DNA of 18,906 nt. Source: Streptomyces sp. NRRL F-4489 (GTDB taxonomy: Bacteria; Actinomycetota; Actinomycetes; Streptomycetales; Streptomycetaceae). The notes below the pieces were generated by a model. It saw only the letters and a list, made by a program, of their open reading frames with translations. It made no database searches and was not told the DNA's origin. Shown piece after piece: positions 12,653-18,906 of this stretch. Location of the stretch: assembly GCF_001509485.1 (NCBI RefSeq), contig NZ_LLZI01000012.1:1-18906 (forward strand), read 5' to 3'. The first letter of the stretch is position 1. Every line of letters starts with the position of its first letter. The translations under genes and the position numbers were made by a program.

Positions 12653-12835
12653 GGACGGCCAACGGGGCGGTGTGCGCGACGGGTTGACCGCCGGGCGCGC
12701 AGACGTCCCCCGCGTACCGCACACCTACGGAGATCAGCGCGGCGCACCCGCCCGCCTCGGCGGTGGATGCCAACGGCCCGGTCGGCGACGGCGTCCCCCT
12801 GACGGGCACCTCACCCCACCCGCACGGGAGGAACA

Positions 12836-14023
12836 GTGACCGAGACCCTCTCCTTCCCCCAGGACCGCGACTGCCCCTACCACCCGCCGTCTGCGTACGC
12901 CCCGCTCCGGGAGGCGGCTCCGCTGTCCCACGTGGCGCTGTACAACGGCCGGAAGATCTGGGCCGTGACCGGTCACGCCGAGGCCCGGGCCCTGCTGGTC
13001 GACCAGCGGCTGTCGTCCGACCGGCAGAATCCGGCGTTCCCCATCCCGCAGGCCCGCTTCGAGGTCGCCCGGCGGCTGCGCACACCGCTGCTCGGCGTGG
13101 ACGATCCCGAGCACAACACCCAGCGGCGGATGCTGATCCCCAGCTTCAGCCTCAAGCGGACCGCGGCGCTCCGGCCGGAGATCCAGCGGATCGTGGACGG
13201 ACTGCTGGACCGCATGCTGGCGCAGGGCCCGCCCGCCGAGCTGGTGAGCGCGTTCGCCCTGCCGGTGCCCTCGATGGTCATCTGCTCCCTCCTCGGCGTC
13301 CCGTACACCGACCACGACTTCTTCGAGGAGAAATCCCGCCGCATCCTGCGCGGACCCACGGCGGAGGAGAGTGAGGAGGCCCGGCTCGAACTGGAGGACT
13401 ATCTCGGGGAGCTGATAGCCCGTAAGGAGAAGGATCCGGGCGACGGCCTGCTGGACGAGCTGATCGCCGAGCGGCTGCGGGCGGGGGCGCTCCAGCGCGA
13501 GGAACTGATGCGGCTGGCGATGATCCTGCTGGTCGCCGGGCACGAGACGACCGCCAACATGATCTCCCTCGGCACCTTCACGCTGCTCGAACACCCCGAG
13601 CAGATCGAGCGGTTGCGGGCCGACGAGAGCCTGATGCCCGGCGCCGTCGAGGAACTGCTGCGGTTCCTGTCGATAGCCGACGGGATGCTGCGGGTGGCGG
13701 TCGACGACATCGAGATAGCCGGCCGGACCATCCGGGCCGGTGACGGCGTGGTGTTCCCCACCTCGCTGATCAACCGCGACGCAGCGGCCTATCCGGCACC
13801 GGACGAGCTGGACGTCGGCCGCTCGGCGCGGCACCACCTGGCGTTCGGTTTCGGCATCCACCAGTGCCTGGGGCAGAATCTGGCCCGCGCCGAAATGGAG
13901 ATAGCGCTCCGCTCGCTGTTCGGGCGGATCCCCGGTCTGCGACTCGCCGTCCCGGCTGCCGAGATTCCGTTCAAGCCGGGGGACACTCTCCAAGGAATGA
14001 TCGAACTGCCGCTGGCCTGGTAG
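12836..14023 (+). CDS. cytochrome P450 (CYP105-like)
   Basis: A 395-aa soluble bacterial P450 that should activate O2 to hydroxylate a small organic substrate. Signatures: I-helix LLVAGHETTANM (oxygen-binding Thr region, 231-242), K-helix EELLR with the ExxR pair Glu273/Arg276, and the haem loop FGFGIHQCLGQNLAR with the thiolate Cys344. The N-terminus begins TETLSFPQDRDCPYHPP. This, together with the C-terminal KPGDTLQGMIELPLAW ending, recalls CYP105, a streptomycete family that degrades xenobiotics or tailors antibiotics. Family placement is from memory of sequences. The start is GTG 12836, preceded by GGGAGGA at 12826-12832. A ferredoxin follows after 47 bp, the usual redox partner arrangement. 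No reductase gene is present, so electrons would enter through an unlinked ferredoxin reductase. Confidence 0.95.
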   Translation: MTETLSFPQDRDCPYHPPSAYAPLREAAPLSHVALYNGRKIWAVTGHAEARALLVDQRLSSDRQNPAFPIPQARFEVARRLRTPLLGVDDPEHNTQRRMLIPSFSLKRTAALRPEIQRIVDGLLDRMLAQGPPAELVSAFALPVPSMVICSLLGVPYTDHDFFEEKSRRILRGPTAEESEEARLELEDYLGELIARKEKDPGDGLLDELIAERLRAGALQREELMRLAMILLVAGHETTANMISLGTFTLLEHPEQIERLRADESLMPGAVEELLRFLSIADGMLRVAVDDIEIAGRTIRAGDGVVFPTSLINRDAAAYPAPDELDVGRSARHHLAFGFGIHQCLGQNLARAEMEIALRSLFGRIPGLRLAVPAAEIPFKPGDTLQGMIELPLAW

Positions 14024-14070
14024 CGCCGATCGGCACCACCGGTGGCGGCCCGCCACGAAAGGGTCCGGAC

Positions 14071-14265
14071 ATGCGGATCACCATCAACACGGATGTCTGT
14101 ATCGGCTCCGGCCAGTGCGTCCTCAACGCCCCCTCGGTGTTCGACCAGGACGACGACGGCTTCAGCGTGGTGCTGCCGGGACGGGAGGACGGCGCGGGCG
14201 ACCCGATGGTGCGGGAGGCCGCCCGCGCCTGCCCCGTGCAGGCCATCGAGATCACGGAGGACTGA
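14071..14265 (+). CDS. 3Fe-4S-type ferredoxin, partner of the P450
   Basis: A 64-aa ferredoxin. Cys10 and Cys16 lie in DVCIGSGQC, and Cys54 in ARACPVQAIEI. Where a 4Fe-4S protein would have a further Cys in CxxCxxC there is Gly/Ser, which is diagnostic of the 3Fe-4S (P450-type) ferredoxins that pass single electrons to CYP enzymes. The acidic stretch DQDDDG in the middle fits docking to the P450. ATG 14071 has AAGGG about 7 nt upstream. It is 47 bp after the P450, almost certainly in the same transcript. It runs toward the S15 hydrolase gene (convergent), with 87 bp between stops. Confidence 0.95.
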   Translation: MRITINTDVCIGSGQCVLNAPSVFDQDDDGFSVVLPGREDGAGDPMVREAARACPVQAIEITED

Positions 14266-14352
14266 CACCGGACGGCCCGGCCCTGCGCGAACCACCGCGC
14301 GCACGGCACGGCGCCGTCCCTGGCGTCCGCCGCTGCGCCACCCCTCGTCGCC

Positions 14353-16185
14353 CTACGGCACAGTGCCCTGGGTGACGGGAAGTTCGAGGACGCCGGTGTC
14401 ACCGGGGGCGCTGGTGACGGTCACGCGCTTCACCCCGCGATTGCCCGCGTAGGCGGAGTCGCTGGCAGCGATCACCAGCCGCAGGCGGTGCCCCGGCTCG
14501 TAGCGGTGCACGATGCCCGGGAGTTCCACGGTGAACGGCCGGGTCGCATCGGGCACCCGCGCCGGGGCCACCAGCCGGTGCACCAGCGTCTTCCGCCCGT
14601 CCGGTGCGACGTCGTAGAGCTTGGCGAAGAGCACCAGCTTGTCGGCGGCGTCGGAGGAGTTCTGCACCCGCTCGGTCTGCGGCGAGACGACCTTCAGCGT
14701 CACCTTGGGTGCGCCCACCACGTCCAGCGGCCCGCCCGCCACCGGCGCCGACGTCCAGTCCAGATACGTCCCCTTGGTGTCGTAGGGCTGCGGGTCGGGA
14801 AGGCCGATCATGCCGGCCAGGGAGTTTTCCGAATGGCTGGTGGGCACCCGCAGATTGCGGTACTCGCGGCTCCCGCGGGCCACCTCGAAGGGGTCGTCGA
14901 CGAGTGTGCCGTCACCGGAGAGGTAGAGCCGCCGGGTCCCGCCCGCCGGATAGCCGGGCGAGGTGGCGTACGCCGAACCACTCGTCGCCCAGTCCCGGTA
15001 GTAGGCGAAGGCCGGTCCGGTGTCGGTGTCCGTCCGGTGGCGCAGATAGCGGTCGAACCACGCGAGGATCCGCTGCCCCACATAGCTGGTGTCCAAGTTG
15101 CCCTTGCCGAGGTCGAGTTCGCCCTTCGCCGGGTCCTTCATGCCGCCGCTGTGGCCCCACGCCTGCCAGATCATCTTGGCCGGGGTGCCCTGGGCCGTGA
15201 GGGCGCGGTAGGTGGCCGCGGCCTCGTTGAGGTTGAAGAGCGTATCGGCCTCGCCCTGGACGAGCAGGGTGGGCGCCTTCACGGATTTCAGGTAGGAGAC
15301 CGGGGAGACGCTGCGCGCGTACTGGAGCATCGTGCGGGTCTGCTCGGCCGGGTAGCGGCCGGAGTCCAGCAGCCGCTTGGTGCGGCAGGCGGGGGCGACG
15401 AAATGCAGGCAGCCGGCCCCGCCGAGCCGCGACGGGTCCAGCCCCGGGTTCAGCAGCCCCTGGGCCTCGCCGATGAGGAAGAACCCGTTCGTCCACTGGC
15501 GCTTGTAGGCCCCGGGCACCGGACCGCCGATGCCTCCGGCGCGGTCGGCGTTGTTCGGGTCGAGGGAGTAGGAGAGGTCGTTCCAGGTGATCAGCGGGAC
15601 CAGCGCGTCGACGCGGTGGTCGACAGCCGCGGTGGCCAGCTGGATCGCGCCCCCGTACGATCCGCCGATCATCCCGACCCGGGGGTCGCCGGGGCGGTCC
15701 TTGGTGATGTAGTCGACGCGGGTCCCGTCGTCGGCGGTGCGCGTCCCGGCCAGCAGGTCGAGCAGCTGCCCCGCCGCCCGGCCGTCGATCTGCGGGTCGT
15801 CCAGGGAGATCGGGCAGCCGGTCTTGCCGAAGCCGAGACCGGAGTAGGCGAGCGCGACATAACCGCGGGCGGCGAACGCCCGGGCGGTGGCGGCGGTCGA
15901 GCCGTCCGCCTTGCTGCCGCCGAAGCCGTTGGTGGTGACGACGGCGGGTGCCGGGTGCGCCGCGTCGACGCCGAGCGGGCGGTACAGGTCCGCGTCCACC
16001 GCGCAGTTGCGGTCGCCGGCTCGTACGGTCACCTTCAGCGCGGTAACGGTAAACGGGTCGGTGGCCCCTCCCGCGGCGGCCGCGGGGGCGCTCAGGACGA
16101 GGGGCGCGGTGAGGGCGGTGCCGGTCAGCAGTGCGAGGGACATGCGGAGTACGGAGCGGGACACGGCTCGGGACACGCTGGGCAC
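14353..16185 (-). CDS. secreted S15/CocE-family serine hydrolase (Xaa-Pro dipeptidyl-peptidase-like)
   Basis: A 610-aa secreted alpha/beta hydrolase. The N-terminus has Arg residues, then the hydrophobic core MSLALLTGTALTAPLVLSAP and an Ala-rich AxA cleavage site near residue 38, so Sec export is likely; there is no twin-arginine pair. The catalytic triad is visible: Ser176 in IGGSYGGA, Asp314 in VQGEADTLF, His345 in AWGHSGGM. The C-terminal third (from about GGPLDVVGAPKVTLKVV) is the jelly-roll domain of S15/CocE enzymes. Substrates in this group are proline-containing dipeptides or esters; which applies here is unclear. I start at GTG 16185 because GGAGG lies 5 nt before it; an upstream in-frame ATG at 16239 lacks a ribosome binding site and adds 18 unlikely residues. 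A TetR-type palindrome lies in the 5' leader. Confidence 0.93.
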   Translation of the reverse strand: MPSVSRAVSRSVLRMSLALLTGTALTAPLVLSAPAAAAGGATDPFTVTALKVTVRAGDRNCAVDADLYRPLGVDAAHPAPAVVTTNGFGGSKADGSTAATARAFAARGYVALAYSGLGFGKTGCPISLDDPQIDGRAAGQLLDLLAGTRTADDGTRVDYITKDRPGDPRVGMIGGSYGGAIQLATAAVDHRVDALVPLITWNDLSYSLDPNNADRAGGIGGPVPGAYKRQWTNGFFLIGEAQGLLNPGLDPSRLGGAGCLHFVAPACRTKRLLDSGRYPAEQTRTMLQYARSVSPVSYLKSVKAPTLLVQGEADTLFNLNEAAATYRALTAQGTPAKMIWQAWGHSGGMKDPAKGELDLGKGNLDTSYVGQRILAWFDRYLRHRTDTDTGPAFAYYRDWATSGSAYATSPGYPAGGTRRLYLSGDGTLVDDPFEVARGSREYRNLRVPTSHSENSLAGMIGLPDPQPYDTKGTYLDWTSAPVAGGPLDVVGAPKVTLKVVSPQTERVQNSSDAADKLVLFAKLYDVAPDGRKTLVHRLVAPARVPDATRPFTVELPGIVHRYEPGHRLRLVIAASDSAYAGNRGVKRVTVTSAPGDTGVLELPVTQGTVP

Positions 16186-16210
16186 GCAGACCTCCACAAA
16201 GGCAACGTCG

Positions 16211-16226
16211 TACCAACCAGTCGGTA
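16211..16226. promoter_or_regulatory. palindrome TACCAACC-AGTCGGTA, candidate TetR-type operator
   Basis: Two 8-bp half-sites meet without a spacer and match at 6 of 8 positions (TACCAACC versus TACCGACT on the other strand). The form ACCnACnnGTnGGT is typical of TetR operators. It lies 26-41 bp upstream of the hydrolase GTG, between promoter and start, where a bound repressor would block elongation. It differs from the CATACG sites of the tetR gene in this window. Confidence 0.5.
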
Positions 16227-16237
16227 ACGGCGCGCTC

Positions 16238-16267
16238 ATGGTGTGACACGAGTAACGGACATGTCAA
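16238..16267 (-). promoter_or_regulatory. candidate promoter for the S15 hydrolase
   Basis: On the minus strand there is a perfect -35 hexamer TTGACA (plus 16262-16267), then an 18-bp spacer and a weak -10 CACCAT (plus 16238-16243). Transcription would start about 45-50 bp before the GTG and run across the palindrome at 16211-16226. The -10 is poor, so this is tentative. Confidence 0.4.
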
Positions 16268-16356
16268 CGCTCCTGACAACGCGCCGATGATAGGACGTCA
16301 GTTCATGGCGTACTGAAGGGAGATGGGCCGGTAAGGACGCATCCGGGCACCGTTTC

Positions 16357-16375
16357 CGGCGTCGGCACGACGCCG
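16357..16375 (-). terminator. stem-loop downstream of the M20 peptidase gene
   Basis: CGGCGTCG (16357-16364), a 3-nt loop, and CGACGCCG (16368-16375) form a perfect 8-bp stem, about 100 bp after the M20 stop and before the S15 leader. On the minus strand it is followed by GAAACGG. With the hairpin at 16400-16414 it probably ends the M55-M20 transcript. Confidence 0.5.
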
Positions 16376-16399
16376 CTCGGGCCCCCGCGCCGCCACCCG

Positions 16400-16414
16400 G
16401 CACCGTGACGGTGC
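16400..16414 (-). terminator. second small stem-loop after the M20 gene
   Basis: GCACCG, TGA, CGGTGC is a perfect 6-bp stem with a triloop, 25 bp on the M20 side of the larger hairpin. Tandem GC hairpins of this sort are plausible terminators, but no U tract follows. Confidence 0.35.
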
Positions 16415-16476
16415 GTGCCCCTCTCCCTGCCGCCCGCCGAGGCCGGTGGGCCGGTGTACGTCCTCCCGGTCGGGGC

Positions 16477-17865
16477 TCAGTCCGCCAGTTCGCCACCTCC
16501 CGGCACCCCGCGCAGGAAGTGATCGAGCACCCGGACGCCGAAGTGCAGGCCCTCCACGGGCACCCGTTCGTCCACACCGTGGAACAGCGCCTGGTAGTCG
16601 AACCCCTCTGGCAGCTTCAGCGGCGAGAAGCCGTAGCCGGCGATGCCCAGCCGGGAGAACTGCTTGGCGTCCGTCCCCCCGGACATGCAGTACGGGACGA
16701 CATGGCCGCCCGGGTCGAACCGCTCGATCGCGGCCCGCATCGCGGCGAACGACGGCGAGTCGACCGGCGCCTGGAGCGCGACCTCGCCGTGGTGGTAGTC
16801 CCAGGACACCTCCGGGCCGGTGAGCGCGTCCATGGTCGTACGGAACTCCGCCTCGCCGCCCGGGACGACCCGGCCGTCCACGAAGGCGACGGCCGAGCCC
16901 GGGATCACATTGACCTTGTAACCCGCCGAGAGCATGGTGGGGTTGGCGCTGTTGCGCACCGTGGGCGCGACGAGCTTGGCGGACGGGCCGAGCTTGGCCA
17001 GCAGCACCTCCACGTCGGCGTCGGACGCCTCGGGATCGAGGTCGATGCCGTGCACCGCGGCCAGTTCGCGCAACGCGGCCCGGACGGTCGGGGTGAGCCG
17101 CACCGGCCACCGGTGCGCGCCGATCCGGGACACCGCGTCGGCCAGCCGGCTCACCGCGTTGTCATTGTTGATCTTCGAGCCGTGCCCGGCGCGGCCCAGG
17201 GCCGTCAGCTTCAGCCAGGCGGTGCCGCGCTCCCCGGCCGCCACCGGATAGATCCGCATACCATCGCCCGCGTGGAAGGTGAACGCGCCGGATTCGCTGA
17301 TGCCTTCGGTGCAGCCCTCGAACAGCCCGGCGTGGCGGTCGGCCAGGAATCCCGAGCCGTCCTCGGCGCTGGCCTCCTCGTCGGCGGTGAACGCCAGCAC
17401 GATGTCCCGCCTGGGCCGTATGCCGCTGCGAGCCCACTGCCGGACGGTGGCCAGCATCATCGCGTCCATGTTCTTCATGTCGATGGCGCCGCGGCCCCAG
17501 ACCACGCCGTCGCGGACCTCACCGGAGAACGGGTGGACCTGCCAGTCGGCGGGCTCGGCGGGGACCACGTCCAGATGCCCGTGCACCAGCAGGGCGTCGG
17601 CGGACGGATCGCTGCCCTCGACGCGGGCGACGACATTGGTACGGCCCGGAGTGCGCTCCAGGAGGACGGGCTCGATCCCCGCCTCGGCCAGCCGCTCGGC
17701 GACGTACTCGGCCGCCGGGCGCTCCCGGCAGCTGCCGTCGCCGCTGTTGCTGGTGTCGATGCGGATCAGCTCGGAGGTGAACCGTACGACCTCGTCGAGG
17801 GCCTGCTGATCCACCGTCTCGGCGTCCGGGGCGGTCTGCTGCTCCGCCAGCTCCTTCTCAGCCAT
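16477..17865 (-). CDS. M20-family metallopeptidase (dipeptidase/deacylase-like)
   Basis: A 462-aa enzyme with every M20 signature. HGHLDVVP (His97, Asp99) and GRGAIDMKN (bridging Asp129) supply metal ligands. FTADEEAS (catalytic Glu163 and metal Glu164) follows, then GRAGHGSKIN with the dimer-domain His, CMSGGTDAKQF near the end, and FHGVDERVPVE with the last His ligand. It should be a co-catalytic zinc peptidase that cleaves dipeptides or N-acyl amino acids. There is no signal peptide, so it is cytoplasmic. ATG 17865 has GGAGGAG a few bases upstream, inside the end of the M55 gene. The two genes overlap by 8 nt (shared ATGGCTGA), so translation is coupled and the products likely act in one pathway. 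The N-terminal 20 residues are charged and variable. Confidence 0.96.
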   Translation of the reverse strand: MAEKELAEQQTAPDAETVDQQALDEVVRFTSELIRIDTSNSGDGSCRERPAAEYVAERLAEAGIEPVLLERTPGRTNVVARVEGSDPSADALLVHGHLDVVPAEPADWQVHPFSGEVRDGVVWGRGAIDMKNMDAMMLATVRQWARSGIRPRRDIVLAFTADEEASAEDGSGFLADRHAGLFEGCTEGISESGAFTFHAGDGMRIYPVAAGERGTAWLKLTALGRAGHGSKINNDNAVSRLADAVSRIGAHRWPVRLTPTVRAALRELAAVHGIDLDPEASDADVEVLLAKLGPSAKLVAPTVRNSANPTMLSAGYKVNVIPGSAVAFVDGRVVPGGEAEFRTTMDALTGPEVSWDYHHGEVALQAPVDSPSFAAMRAAIERFDPGGHVVPYCMSGGTDAKQFSRLGIAGYGFSPLKLPEGFDYQALFHGVDERVPVEGLHFGVRVLDHFLRGVPGGGELAD

Positions 17866-18706
17866 ATTGCTCCTCCACGGCGGACGAGACGACCGTGGTG
17901 ACCGCCTTGAAACACCGGATGGCTTCGTACATGTCCTGACTGGTATACGCGACCCGGCGCTCACCGCAGCGCTCCACGCCGGGTACGCATGTCGCGGCAC
18001 CCACCAGATGCTCGGCGTCGAACTCCAACTCGAATCGGAACGGGCCGCCGGACACCGGTGTGTGACGCACCGCGAGCGCGGCGCCCTCGCGGGCCGCGGC
18101 CCGGATCTCGGCCGCCGTACGCGCCGGGGGGCGGCACACCGCCGCGTAGCGCGACACATAGTCCTTGACCGCCACGGCGGGCGCCTGCGGCGCGTACCCC
18201 TTGGCGTCCTCGCAGGTGCGGTCGTCGCCCGTCACCAGCACCACGGGCACGCCGTACTCGGCCGCGACCAGGGAGTTGAGGTAGCCCTCGCCGGCGCGTA
18301 TGCCGTTGACCCAGACGCCGGTGAGGGTATTGGCGAGGTAGGTGTGGGCGAGGACGCCCTCCGTGCCGGCGCCGGTGTGGTAGCCGATGAAGGCGATGCC
18401 GTCGACGTCGCCGTGCTGCACGCCCTCGACCATGCTCAGTGACTTGTGACGGCCGGTCAGCATCTCGGCGCGCTCGTCCAGCTGCTCCAGCAGGAGATTG
18501 CGCATCGTCCAATGGGCCTCGTTGACCAGCACCGCGTCGGCCCCGCCGTCTAAGAAACCGGCGATGGCCGCGTTCACATCCGAGGTGAACATCTGGCGGC
18601 AGCGCTCCCACTGCGGCGTGCCCGGCAGGACATCGGCGGGCCACGTCACGCCCGTGGCACCCTCCATGTCCGCGGAGATCAGGATCTTCACTGCTATCAG
18701 CCCCAT
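17858..18706 (-). CDS. M55-family D-aminopeptidase (DppA-like)
   Basis: A 282-aa member of peptidase family M55, whose type enzyme is Bacillus subtilis DppA, a self-compartmentalising zinc D-aminopeptidase. Ligands expected from DppA are all present: Asp13 and Glu15 in SADMEG, His65 in NEAHWTMRN, His110 in FIGYHTGAG and Glu140 in RAGEGYLN. His121 in LAHTY sits where the DppA nucleophilic His is. Counting from the internal GTG at 18691 (VKILISADMEG) puts Asp and Glu at 8 and 10, exactly as in DppA, so that GTG is a serious alternative to ATG 18706. No signal peptide is seen. It is the first gene of a pair with M20. The predicted role is removal of N-terminal D-amino acids from peptides, perhaps cell-wall fragments, with M20 finishing the products; the pathway is inference. 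Confidence 0.94.
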   Translation of the reverse strand: MGLIAVKILISADMEGATGVTWPADVLPGTPQWERCRQMFTSDVNAAIAGFLDGGADAVLVNEAHWTMRNLLLEQLDERAEMLTGRHKSLSMVEGVQHGDVDGIAFIGYHTGAGTEGVLAHTYLANTLTGVWVNGIRAGEGYLNSLVAAEYGVPVVLVTGDDRTCEDAKGYAPQAPAVAVKDYVSRYAAVCRPPARTAAEIRAAAREGAALAVRHTPVSGGPFRFELEFDAEHLVGAATCVPGVERCGERRVAYTSQDMYEAIRCFKAVTTVVSSAVEEQYG

Positions 18707-18777
18707 CGCAGGTCAGCGGGCGTATGCGCGGCCCTTGACCGATCACGTTACGCGCCGGTGAACACCCCTGCCAGGGC

Positions 18778-18786
18778 TGTGGATAA
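18778..18786. other. isolated DnaA-box-like 9-mer
   Basis: TGTGGATAA is the exact complement of the DnaA box TTATCCACA. It stands alone in the spacer upstream of the M55 gene. I see no cluster of such boxes, so it is not an origin. A single box can titrate DnaA or be chance. Confidence 0.3.
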
Positions 18787-18863
18787 CTCCGGAGGTCTGG
18801 ACCAGTGAAGATCAACTGGGCCGATCGATCAGGCCGCGGAATGCCGCACCCCTCGCTCCTGAC

Positions 18864-18892
18864 CCGCCCACCCCCCGTAGGGGGGTGGGCGG
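18864..18892. terminator. 13-bp GC hairpin at the window edge
   Basis: CCGCCCACCCCCC (18864-18876), loop GTA, GGGGGGTGGGCGG (18880-18892) is a perfect 13-bp stem with a triloop. On the plus strand AGGGGAAAAACAAC follows, and neither strand has a downstream U tract. It lies about 158 bp upstream of the M55 start and probably ends an off-window gene entering from the right on the minus strand. Confidence 0.55.
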
Positions 18893-18906
18893 AGGGGAAA
18901 AACAAC

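Noticed and set aside
9137..12724. A single 1195-codon minus-strand frame spanning several genes
   Set aside because: Only its last 212 codons (GNAT) and the segment 11923 to about 11480 look coding; the middle is the wrong frame of the CoA-transferase, so it is not a giant protein.
12669..12725. 8-bp inverted repeat GGTGTGCG / CGCACACC after tetR
   Set aside because: The loop is 41 nt, too long for a convincing terminator or operator.
14266..14352. Terminator between the converging ferredoxin and S15 genes
   Set aside because: Only a short ACGGCGCCGT palindrome and distant 7-bp arms are present; no stem convincing enough to call.
14488..16227. A 579-codon plus-strand frame opposite the S15 hydrolase
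   Set aside because: Low-complexity Gly/Val/Arg composition and no motif; the minus-strand gene has a signal peptide and a full catalytic triad.
16405..17901. A 498-codon plus-strand frame opposite the M20 gene
   Set aside because: Antisense shadow; all M20 motifs are on the minus strand.
1..18906. CRISPR array, tRNA, riboswitch, phage or intact IS element
   Set aside because: No regularly spaced repeats, cloverleaf, integrase or complete transposase was seen anywhere in the window.

Overview
The window is very G+C-rich, and its reading frames have third codon positions that are almost all G or C. Starts are frequently GTG, genes are short and densely packed on both strands, and the families are typical of Streptomyces or a close relative: a CYP105-like P450 with a 3Fe-4S ferredoxin, DUF6204, DUF5107, a bifunctional PAP2/diacylglycerol kinase, and several VOC proteins. 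It looks like chromosomal accessory or housekeeping DNA. I see no rRNA, tRNA, CRISPR array, intact insertion sequence or phage module.

Layout. 3-1271 (+): 3' part of a PAP2 phosphatase/lipid kinase fusion, cut by the window edge. 1479-2760 (+): a SAM methyltransferase ending in a stem-loop, then a small VOC protein that appears to be leaderless. 2761-3036: a spacer with a short IS5-type transposase remnant and a 15-bp tandem duplication. 3037-8217 (-): an APH-type kinase, a medium-chain quinone-oxidoreductase-like enzyme, a DUF5107/TPR carbohydrate-type protein and an arginase-family protein. 8353-8688 (+): DUF6204. 8736-11337 (-): a VOC protein overlapping a GNAT acetyltransferase by 4 nt, then a family III CoA-transferase with its own palindromic operator. 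11370-11923 (-): a coding region that appears frameshifted, divergent from a TetR gene. Two tandem palindromes lie exactly between them. 11957-14265 (+): tetR, P450, ferredoxin. 14353-16185 (-): a secreted S15/CocE serine hydrolase behind a TetR-type palindrome. 16477-18706 (-): an M55 D-aminopeptidase and an M20 peptidase overlapping by 8 nt. 18707-18906: a spacer with a DnaA-box-like 9-mer and a 13-bp hairpin.

How the genes may work together. The clearest functional units are (i) P450 plus ferredoxin, a monooxygenase and its electron donor, downstream of a TetR regulator; (ii) M55 plus M20, a translationally coupled peptide-degrading pair with all metal ligands intact, possibly acting on D-amino-acid-containing peptides, with the secreted S15 hydrolase as an independently regulated neighbour; (iii) GNAT plus VOC. 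The other genes look like single units with their own regulatory palindromes. I found no convincing novel multi-gene system. The points most worth a second look are the TetR intergenic operator pair with its divergent, apparently frameshifted partner, the Cys-for-His change in the arginase-family metal site, and the M55/M20 pair.
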